From contig CAJHZI010000311.1 of NCBI GenBank assembly GCA_905160935.1, positions 511,501 to 575,500 of the forward strand: a stretch of 64,000 bases of DNA, given 5' to 3'. The translations under genes and the position numbers were made by a program. The DNA is from Enchytraeus crypticus (Eukaryota > Annelida > Clitellata > Enchytraeida > Enchytraeidae). The stretch's first letter is position 1. Every line of letters begins with the position of its first letter. The notes beneath the pieces are model-generated. The model searched no databases. It saw nothing but the letters and a program-made list of their open reading frames with translations, and had not been told where the DNA came from. Positions 47,201-54,800 of this stretch are shown here, piece by piece.

Positions 47201-48167
47201 TATCGTATTCTAATTACAACTGGTAATTCGCTAAATCAATTCCTCTAGTAGACGTCTTCGTTATTAACCTGAAATTCCAATCCGTATTTATTTCTGCAAA
47301 ATTCACGAAGCTTTGGGTAAACGTTCTCTATCAGAGCATTTCTTTCCTCGATGGTGTCTGAAAGAAAAAGAAGCAATTTGTAAAATTAAATTTGTCGCAA
47401 TATGCTATAACTGTTACTCTAAACCAAATGAGATAGGTTCGATATTAAATTCTTCTTTGTTAAAGAACTTCAGTTGCTTCCTTCCATCTATCAAAAATTC
47501 ATTAATCACTGCTTGTTTGTTTACTTGCTGAATCAATAGTTTGTTGATTGACTGCTTGATTTATTATTGATCGATTTATTAACTGCTTGATTAACTGATT
47601 GATAATTAATTGATTGTTATATCGATTGATATACCGTTAGTTACTGCAGTCATCTAGATAAACCTGCACCATTTGCACATGCCTATGTACGACACCCATT
47701 CTTTCCCTGATCATTTGGTCCTAATAAAGCCAAAGCTAAAACCAAGTTTAACGTCCGTTTCTTGCTTCAATAGCATCTCAGTGACGGGAGAACAACGATA
47801 AAATTTTAGTACATAGACATTCTATACAGATGCGGTTAACCGTTGATTAACTATAAGCAGCTTAGCGGTTTAAAAATACAACACGGAAGTGTTAATATGG
47901 TATAAACAAGTTATATACCATAGATCTGCCAGTTGCCAGTGCACAAGAGGAAGTGTTAAATAGCATCCTGTACAGAAATTTAAATAAAAATCTCTCAAGT
48001 AGATTACCTGTGAAAGTTGAGCTGATGAATATTCTGACAGCCCTTGAGCGTGGCTTGGGCAAATCCTTTAGACTTCCTCTCAAGAGTTGTCTCATTTCTT
48101 TTTTCATTCTAATTTCTCTTACGCATTTCCTCCCCTTAGATTCCCCTTGGTCCATACTTTGAGACAT
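36360..48167 (-). CDS. DUF4062-NACHT-WD repeat protein (NWD1/NWD2-like), 8 exons, complete
   Basis: Gene-level entry. Joining eight exons (48167-48008, 47357-47269, 46335-46219, 45355-45158, 44439-44379, 42779-42548, 41833-41494, 40265-36360) gives 5103 nt, or 1700 residues plus stop, with matching phase at every junction. Seen: an N-terminal DUF4062 module (residues about 44-150; [30 protein letters not shown]), a NACHT NTPase with Walker [10 protein letters not shown] (383-391) and Walker [12 protein letters not shown] (476-486), then a helical linker and a long beta-rich C-terminal half with WD-like blades ([40 protein letters not shown]). It ends in KSRTCLIL, a CaaX-type box. Known of the family: NWD1/NWD2, TEP1 and NPHP3 share this N-terminal module; NACHT-WD proteins are STAND-type, presumably oligomerising signalling ATPases. 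Length is close to vertebrate NWD2. Function here is inferred from the family only. An in-frame stop lies just upstream of the chosen ATG, so 48167 is the start unless a further 5' coding exon exists. Confidence 0.9.
40224..40625 (-). repeat. About 72-bp tandem repeat spanning the exon 8 splice acceptor
   Basis: The block acaatcggttta recurs at 40231, 40302, 40374, 40446, 40518 and (diverged) 40589. The copy nearest the gene contains the functional acceptor and the first codons of exon 8; the others lie in the intron. Confidence 0.9.
40815..41080 (+). repeat. Family C repeat with family E core, diverged
   Basis: AGTGGCAAGTTTAAAGCACA, TAGCTTCTGAGATGGTTTCC, TTGCTTTCCTCAGTTTCTGC, then ACGGTTGGTCCATTCTG. 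Confidence 0.55.
41494..41833 (-). CDS. NACHT-WD gene exon 7 (Walker A)
   Basis: Acceptor atttttag|ATTTTC, donor CAGATG|gttaga, 340 nt. It encodes [18 protein letters not shown], then [12 protein letters not shown] and the nucleotide-binding loop [20 protein letters not shown]. The phase-2 codon with exon 6 restores Arg. Confidence 0.92.
42088..42190 (+). repeat. Family G SINE-like repeat
   Basis: TTTGTGTAGCGTCTGCAAAA, GACGTCCCTGACATTGCC, GAGGAACCGGACATTAAA, and a TTGATTGATTGATTG tail, in the intron between exons 6 and 7. Confidence 0.8.
42548..42779 (-). CDS. NACHT-WD gene exon 6 (pre-NACHT linker)
   Basis: Acceptor attatttcag|TAACTG, donor CACAG|gttctg, 232 nt. It encodes [11 protein letters not shown], then [15 protein letters not shown] and [21 protein letters not shown], a conserved segment between the DUF4062 module and NACHT. 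The acceptor's pyrimidine tract is supplied by a TTA/ATT microsatellite, and a SINE A copy begins about 25 nt further into the intron. Confidence 0.87.
42806..42943 (+). repeat. SINE A copy in NACHT-WD intron
   Basis: GGCTGGAGCCAGTAGTGAAG, GGGGTTCAAATCCTGGGCTC, tail TTAGCTTTACCAGCTTT. It lies 26 nt upstream (in transcript sense) of exon 6, in antisense orientation, and is followed by AAT repeats. Confidence 0.88.
43110..43560 (+). mobile_element. Non-LTR retrotransposon 3' end, best copy
   Basis: The plus strand encodes [57 protein letters not shown] and [15 protein letters not shown], ending with stop at 43456. This is the conserved extreme C-terminus found in many non-LTR RT ORFs. The 3' UTR repeats AGCCCAGGG twice and ends in a long AAT/ATT tract. 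5'-truncated; it lies antisense in the intron between exons 5 and 6. Confidence 0.85.
43561..43665. repeat. (AAT)n / (ATT)n microsatellite, inverted
   Basis: AAT units turn into ATT units head-to-head, giving a self-complementary stretch of about 80 bp. Confidence 0.9.
43930..43962 (-). repeat. Family E core fragment
   Basis: Plus-strand GTTGTGTCCGGGTTACTGAA and GAATAGATCAAACG is the reverse of the E core. Confidence 0.55.
43990..44217. repeat. (TA)n microsatellite with GAGGTATATATACATG higher-order unit
   Basis: Three long TA tracts separated by repeated agaggtatatatacatg blocks. All Tyr/Ile frames here are artefacts. Confidence 0.95.
44231..44315 (+). repeat. (GA)n microsatellite
   Basis: GA tract about 65 nt from the exon 5 donor; in transcript sense it is a (CT)n tract inside the intron. 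Confidence 0.9.
44379..44439 (-). CDS. NACHT-WD gene exon 5 (short)
   Basis: 61-nt exon inferred from acceptor gtaacag|AATGG and donor GATTT|gtgagag. It encodes [20 protein letters not shown] plus one base that completes Leu with exon 6. The I-x(3)-LR-x-A pattern fits the family segment before the TE-x-EI motif, and the phase links exons 4 and 6. It is the least certain exon because it is short and the acceptor is only fair. Confidence 0.65.
44945..45010 (+). repeat. Family D element (CT tract plus core)
   Basis: ACTATCTCTCTCTTGGTACA then CTACCTACTGGAAGGTC, a diverged copy of the TTAGTGCACTGCCTACTGGC core. Confidence 0.55.
45158..45355 (-). CDS. NACHT-WD gene exon 4
   Basis: Acceptor gtcgcag|ACATTT, donor TCTTCG|gtatgt, 198 nt in phase 0. 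It starts [16 protein letters not shown], completing the LGxxYG motif, and continues through a segment with [10 protein letters not shown] as in NWD proteins. Confidence 0.88.
45465..45530. repeat. TA-rich microsatellite
   Basis: Interrupted TA tract in the intron between exons 3 and 4. Confidence 0.85.
46131..46180 (-). repeat. SINE A head fragment
   Basis: Plus strand CAATCCGCGCTTGAATATCT and CGCCACTGGCTCCAG. Only the tRNA-like head remains, 40 nt past the exon 3 donor. Confidence 0.7.
46219..46335 (-). CDS. NACHT-WD gene exon 3 (DUF4062, DMRWGV motif)
   Basis: Acceptor gcccag|GTGG, donor TTTGTG|gtttat, 117 nt in phase 0. It encodes [16 protein letters not shown] to [14 protein letters not shown] and the GPxFV strand are hallmarks of the TEP1/NWD/NPHP3 N-terminal module. 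A degenerate SINE A fragment lies about 40 nt past the donor. Confidence 0.9.
46356..46700 (+). repeat. TTTA-rich tandem duplication interrupted by SINE A
   Basis: A unit with ttgatttagtgaacctaata and aactgttagataatta occurs at about 46393 and 46494, with a diverged part resuming after the SINE A insertion (46541-46671). Directly upstream of exon 3 in transcript sense. Confidence 0.8.
46541..46671 (+). repeat. SINE A copy
   Basis: TCAGTGGCGATGTCGGTAAG, GCGCGGTTCAAATTCTGGGC, GAGGAAACTGACGTTAAC. The insertion splits the 46356 tandem unit. Confidence 0.88.
47269..47357 (-). CDS. NACHT-WD gene exon 2 (DUF4062)
   Basis: Acceptor ttcag|ACACC, donor TTTCAG|gttaat. The split codon restores Asp, giving [19 protein letters not shown] followed by [13 protein letters not shown], the classic second segment of the module. 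The exon is too short to stand out as an open reading frame and was found by family pattern. 89 nt. Confidence 0.88.
47735..47790 (-). repeat. Family F/A core fragment
   Basis: CCAAGTTTAACGTCCGTTTC, then AGCATCTCAGTGACGGG; headless core only. Confidence 0.5.
48008..48167 (-). CDS. NACHT-WD gene exon 1 (start, DUF4062 beginning)
   Basis: Encodes 53 residues plus one base. It has a basic N-terminus, then [11 protein letters not shown], the DUF4062 opening strand. The donor reads ACAG|gtaatc. The ATG is at 48167-48165; an in-frame TGA lies six codons upstream. Confidence 0.85.
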
Positions 48168-49224
48168 TTCCTGTCGATGATATCATAGACTGAAGACTCT
48201 GAACTGTTGATATCACACACCCAATGTTCTATCATCTAGCAACCAACTCCAGATAGTTGGCTTTAGAATTCATTCCTTAGCTTTAAATTTCATTAATCTG
48301 CTGGAATTCACACCCGTTTCTGGATAAAATTTGAGAATAATTAAGATAAAATTGCATATAACTAATTTGATGAAACCCACATAATACATGGTTTAACGGT
48401 TTTGTAACGTTTAGTAATTTTCTAGGTTATATTTCATGGAAACTGTTAATTGCGCTCTGTCGAAATTGTGTTTCCGACCATCAACAGCTTAAATTTTTCT
48501 AACCTTTGCTCAGTGAAAATTATATGAAAACAATTTTGACGTTAATAGCTAAAACCTTCTCTATTAATTAAGTTATTACTTTAAAGATTCAATACAATTT
48601 AATCTAACTGGTTTTCAGGATATTGGATTTGCAATACCGGCTGTTTACTATGTTTTTCCATGTTATCCAAATTGTCATTGGGAATCCATAATATTTCAAC
48701 TTTGCGGCACCAAAAGCTGCATTTAAAACTAGCTGCTGCTTCTACAGATTATATATGCCCAAATATTTAACTTGATTAGTTCATTGAGTCACATATGGAA
48801 TATATATTTTATTCACGTTTAATTACTAGTCAACTTGAAATAACGACCATAATTATAAGTGATCTAGGTAAGAAGTTTAGCGTTAATACCTAAAGGACAG
48901 CTAAACATTACAATCGTTCAGACCACTCAAGCGAGCCTTGGCACTCTATGCCTGAGAGTCCGCAGGCCCATCACCAAGGTTACGTCAAACATTCTGATGT
49001 TGTAAGCGATGAGCGTATTGGTTATTAATAAAACCACACACGATTGGTTAAATCTTGAGCCGTGAGACTGTCTAAATCACAAGATCAAAGGATTTGACCA
49101 ATAACTTTGAGAGTTTAGGCCTATTTGAGTAGAGTTTTGTATTTCATGTAGGCCTACAATGTAAAAGTTCTTGTACAAGTATAATGACAACTTCATAAAT
49201 AGGCAAAGATTAGTGGAGATACAG

Positions 49225-49330
49225 ATCTCTCTCTTCTCTCTCTCTCCTATTGCACGGCCTACTGGCAGGTCCCCTGGTTTTTAACGCCTCCCCTCTTCCA
49301 TGTCTTCCGTTTTCCTCTTCATGACAACAT
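49225..49330 (+). repeat. Family D element
   Basis: CT tract, then ATTGCACGGCCTACTGGCAG and GTTTTTAACGCCTCCC, TTCCGTTTTCCTCTTCATG. Confidence 0.65.
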
Positions 49331-49626
49331 AGAAGTGAATTGTTGACTCCATAAGTGGACTATTGACTGATGTGGGACAGAGAGCATTGAGAAGGTTTAT
49401 TCGTATCCCGACTCTAATTAAACTGTGATCTAAGGGAATATGATGATGTTGACGATGATGATTGGTAGTTAACTAAATTGAGCTTGGTTCCTTAACCATA
49501 GTTAGACAATTAAGCCAGGTAGTTAATCAAGCTTGGCAATATGCTGTCGCGGTCAAGAAAATGATTATTTTTACTATAGATAGATAACATACTTACATGT
49601 ATTGAACTTTACTCCAGCCCCATTTT

Positions 49627-49690
49627 TGAAAATAATAATAATAAAGGTTAACGTCTGTTTCCCCATACAAGGATGATGTCAGGAAAAAGA
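49627..49690 (-). repeat. Family F core fragment
   Basis: AATAATAATAATAAAGG, TTAACGTCTGTTTCCCC, GGATGATGTCAGG. Confidence 0.65.
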
Positions 49691-49921
49691 AGTAAATTCA
49701 CAAACAATTATTTAAAGCAATATACTCTTATCTACAAAACATGCCTCTCATAATCTTCAACTCCACAACGGACACTTGTTATTTGCTTAACATTATTGGC
49801 TCTAAATTTATTTCTAATATCCGGCACACCTTGACGGCACAACATATCTGGCAATCGTGGTTTGAAATAAAACCCAAGTAGTTTCATGCTCGAGAGAACG
49901 AAAGCGACATTACGTTCTCGG

Positions 49922-49927
49922 TTTATT
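49922..49927 (-). promoter_or_regulatory. Polyadenylation signal AATAAA of the guanylate cyclase gene
   Basis: An AATAAA hexamer on the minus strand lies about 55 nt past the stop codon at 49983. Position and sequence fit a poly(A) signal; the cleavage site is not determined. Confidence 0.5.
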
Positions 49928-49982
49928 TTATATTATTTCTAATTTTTAACATTTCACAGCATTATTGCTTTTCGCTCACTCT

Positions 49983-50464
49983 CTACTTTGGCGCAGCTGG
50001 CGCGGATGTTGTTTTCTCCACTGGAATTCCCCCGATAATTCCCCCGCTGATCCTAGATGAAGATTTCTCCGGCGAAGTTTTATTGGCAGGGTTCTTCGCA
50101 TTAGACGGAGCTGACGCCGAACCCTTCACTGTCTCGTTAGTGGATGATCTACCTGGTGCTATAGAAACTCTCCTACTTTTTCCAAAAGGGTATTCCTTCG
50201 TCAACTTTTTTACGGCGCCATGAGATTTTCGCGCCGTTTTCTTTTCTACTTTTAGAGAAGGTTTGGTTTTCTGATGGGGCGAGGAGATGGATTTTGATGG
50301 AGGTGTTTTGTCCGTGGGTGCTGCCTCTTTATTATCATTGGGCGCATTGTCCGGAGAGGAGCTAGATTTAGGGGGACTTGAATTGACTTCTTCGTTGGAT
50401 TTTTTATTAGTTTTGTTTTGAGCTTTATTGTTTTTTGAAGATTTCTTTTCAGTATTCTTTGAAC
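49983..50464 (-). CDS. Guanylate cyclase gene, last exon (basic Ser/Lys/Pro-rich tail)
   Basis: Acceptor ttcccaacag|GTTCAA joins the previous donor in phase (A|GT gives Ser). It encodes about 160 residues of low-complexity tail with many Lys, Ser, Pro, Asn and Ala, including [20 protein letters not shown] and [12 protein letters not shown]; the latter contains an RRVS-type basophilic kinase site. No domain is recognised. The tail is probably disordered and cytosolic. Confidence 0.82.
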
Positions 50465-51788
50465 CTGTTGGGAAAATACGCAATAGGTAGGAATGTAAAT
50501 CTTACAAAACTTTAGCTTAATTGAAAAGTTACTTAAGTAGACTCTGTAAATCCAATGCCTTTCTCATTTTAAAAGTTTACCTTCTGCATATATAAATAAT
50601 GCGTGCATTTAGAATACCGCTAGGAGGTTCAATGGATTTATACGCTTACATGCCCGATAAACAGAAATTGAAAAATCAGCAAGATTAAATTAAGCATCTA
50701 TTTTATATCACTTTGTTTACGCCAAAATAAGTTTTGCAGCTTTTCCATAGCCATATAAATTAAGAATTTTTAATCTAGTAGGCCTACACACAATTATCAA
50801 TGAGCATTATTACATAACTTTTATGTAACGTTTATTTATTTAATGATGTATTAATTTCCTATTAGAAGAATTGCAATAAGATGTCTACAGAGGTTTTTAC
50901 AAATTAAACAAATATTTATAAACTAAGTTTAGCCTGCACTATCTTAATAATATCTCAATAAACATAATATCAGTGAAAAGAATGTCAATGTCAATTATTA
51001 TATTATCAGTATAACATTAAAAACTTGAAGCTCAAATGCGAGGCTAACATATATTCCTCGCAGTTAACGTACGAAATATCGCGAGCAACGGGCGTTACTG
51101 AATTAAAATCCAGACTTACTCATCGATAAATTATAATAATAACAACAATTAGAGCTCTACAGTCATCAATGACAACATCGAACACTATTGAGACAAAATC
51201 AAGCCGGCGAGCAAAAAGAAGGTCCACTTTAAATGCAAAGTTTCCAGGCGGATAAAGCAAAAACTAATATTCTATTTTAGTGGGAATATTGACTATCGAC
51301 TTACTCTTCCTTTTAATTGAGATTTCTTTAGTCTTTCCACCTCTGAAAGAACCATAGGTGCTGCCCGACTTGTGCTTCTTGTCCTTGATCGTCCCGGAGG
51401 ATTTGCGAGCCAGTTCTCTGGTAGCGGCTTTTCTCAAGAAGGACTCGATCGTCACTCCGTCCACAGCCTTGATCTCTTCATCGTCAACTTCTGGCTTAGG
51501 CAGCGGTATAACCAGGCCCTTCTTACCCAGGAGCAAGAACGTTGTCTGAGGTGGAAACTTGTACGACTGGAACGATGGATATATATATATATATATATAT
51601 GTATGTGTAATATATGTATATATATATGTGTCTATATATATAATTTATATATATGTATATAAAAGCTACGGTTAACGTCAGTTTCCTCACTCGAAAGCGA
51701 TGCCAGTGACGGGCGAGCCCAGGATTTGAACCCGCATCAACTGATCCGCGGTCGAGTATCTTAGCGACTTTGCCACTGGCTCCAGCCA

Positions 51789-51822
<34 letters not shown>

Positions 51823-54800
51823 TATATATATATGTATATATATATGCATGTGCATATATATATACTTATGTACGTACTGTATATATATATATATATATAT
51901 ATACATACATATATACATATATATATATATACACTGTATATATGTATATGAATATATTATGTATATGGATATATGTATATATATATTATATATATATACT
52001 TTTTAAAATATTTATTTACATGCATACGATATACTATACATATATGCTATGCATTTATTTATACATTCGTATCATATATTCTGAAATACACATTGCACGT
52101 TGTACATAACATGTCTATATCAACTCTAAGAGTTTTAGACGACGGTAAGATTATTCTGTATTTTCATATTTGTATAAAGCAAGTTGCCCCTGTCATACAC
52201 ATGTATTTTTTATTACAAATATAGCGATGGGAATGATGCTGACGATAAAGCGTCTAGGATATGTTAATTTTGCAAAGATATCATTAAATCTAAAATCTGA
52301 AAGTCTAAAAATTGAAGTTAAATTTTTCAAACCTCGGGCATTTCTAATTTTTTCGTTCTTTCTACCATCTGATATCTTCTGTCAGCCCTCAGAATATCAG
52401 CAGTTGATCTTGTCATGTGAATCATGTTACCTAGGCAACAGCGTCACGTATCATGTGAATCATGTTACCTAGGCAACAGCGTCACGTATCATGTGAATCA
52501 TGTTACCTAGGCAACAGCGTCACGTATCATGTGAATCATGTTATCTAGGCAACATCGTCACGTATCATGTGAATCATGTTACCTAGGCAACAGCGTCACG
52601 TATCATGTGAATCATGTTACCTAGGCAACTGCCTCACTTATAACATCTATAGGATGAATCCATTGGCTAAGCTATCTTTGCCTACATATAGCCAAATTAA
52701 AGGTTATAACATACACTACAGTAAAACAGTCATCCGCGATGACATATCTCTAAATACGCTCGACTGTGGATAACATGCGGAGTAGGGTTCAAATCCCTTA
52801 CTCGCTTCATCAAAAGAGATACAAACCAATTAGTGCATAATTTGGCAATTCTTCCTCTAGTGCATTGCATTCTGCGGCATATAAACTTTTTCAACCAATT
52901 CTAACCTCAGCCTTCTTTTTCATCTCTCTTTATATATGAATTTGTTAATGAATCATACAACATCCCGCGTCTTGGTCTGCCTCTAACTCTTTTCTTTGCA
53001 TTCTTCTTTCTACTGTAAGGGATACGGGCCGAATGATTAATCACTGTAGAATTTAGTAGTTATAATAATAGTAATAATAATAAAATAATAATAATAATAA
53101 TAAAGGTTTAAAGGTCCGTTTCCTCATCCAGGGATGATGGCAGGTACGTCCCCATAGCGCACATCACTACAGATCAATTTACCCAGACCAATCTGCAAAA
53201 GAAATGTGCTGAGGAGAAGTAAGGTCCTAAACGAAAGCCAATCCGTGATCAAAAATGGTCAGGGTAGGTGTATATTATATAAAAATTAGCATTTCAATTC
53301 TCTTAGACTACAAACCTATGCCCTCCGACTCAACTTTACTGGCCACGTGAGCGTCATTGCCGAATATGAAATATCTCGGAGTTTTCTTTCCAACCAAGCC
53401 GGCCGTCACTTTTCCTACAGGAATAATTATAATTAACATATACAATATGAACACCATAATATATAGCATCAATTAATTTTTTGTGGCAAATATTTAAGCC
53501 TACTTTGAAACTGTAAAGAGACAGCAAAATTTGAAAATATTATTTGATACGTCAGAGAAAATTATTTTCGTTAGATGTAATCTACAGTTATATTTAACAT
53601 TATATAATATATATTATTATTAATATTATTATATATAACTAAACAAGAAAAACTAAATGCTATTATATTTTTCCTTAGAAAAAAGTTTAACGTTGCTTAA
53701 CGTTGTTTAGTCATTAACTAGTTTTGTCGAAGTAAGGAAAATAGAAAAATTAGAAATATTTATGCGGTTTATATAATATATGATATAAAAAACCACCACT
53801 GTAATTAAATCAGCAGCCATGCGTAATGATAGTGACATAATTTGACACATTCCCGAGTTGCTAATAAGACGCAGCTTACACCACGCACAGTAAACCTTTG
53901 CCAGGCACAACCTTGTTACAATGGCTGGAGTAACTGGCGATGGCGGTAAGATATTCGACCGCGGATCAGTATAAGCGGGATTCAAATCCTGGGCTCGTCC
54001 GTCACTGATATCGTTTTCGAGTGAGGAAACTGACGTTAACACTAACTTTTTTACCACAGCTCACAGAGCTACAACGTACATTTTAGCATACACAATCAGT
54101 CACAGCGTACAGTCACAGAGCAAAGACATAGCGTACAGTCATAGAGTACAGTCATAGCGTACAGTCACAGCGTACAGTCATAGAGCAAGGACATAGCGTA
54201 CAGTCATAGCGTACAGTCATGGCGTACATTCACAGCGTACAGTCATAGAGTACAGTCAGTTATAGCGTACTGTCATTGCGTAGTGTCATAGAGTACAGTC
54301 ATAGAGTACAGTCATAGCGTACAGTCATAGTGTACAGTCATATCGTACAGCCATAGCGTACAGTCACAGCGTACAGTCATAGCATACAGTCATAGAGTAC
54401 AGTCACAGCATAGCGTACAGTCACAGAGTATAATCACAGCGTACAGTCATAGCGTACAATCATAGCATACAGTCACAGCGTACGGTCATAGAGTACAGTC
54501 ACAGCGTACTGTCATTGCGTACAGTCATAGCGTACAGTCATAGCGTACACTCATAGCGTACAATCACAGCGTACAGTCATAGCGTACTTACAGTCACAGC
54601 CACTGGCTGGAGCCAGTGGCGAAGTCAGTAAGACACTAGAGCGCGGATCAGTATGTGCGGGGTTCAAACCCTGGGCTCGCCCGTCACTGACATCGCTTTC
54701 GAGTGAGGAAACTGACGTTAGCCTTAGCTTTATCAGCTTTACCAGCTTTACTTACCAGTATGAAGTCCTATTCGGAGCTTGAGAGGCCAGTCCGGGAGAT

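Larger units (their letters stand above)
48168..49921. other. Intergenic spacer between the two minus-strand genes
   Basis: About 1.75 kb without a recognisable exon. It should contain the promoter and any 5' non-coding exon of the NACHT-WD gene. It includes a CT-rich element (about 49225-49330) and a family F SINE fragment (about 49627-49690). No TATA or other core element could be singled out in this AT-rich background. Confidence 0.5.
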
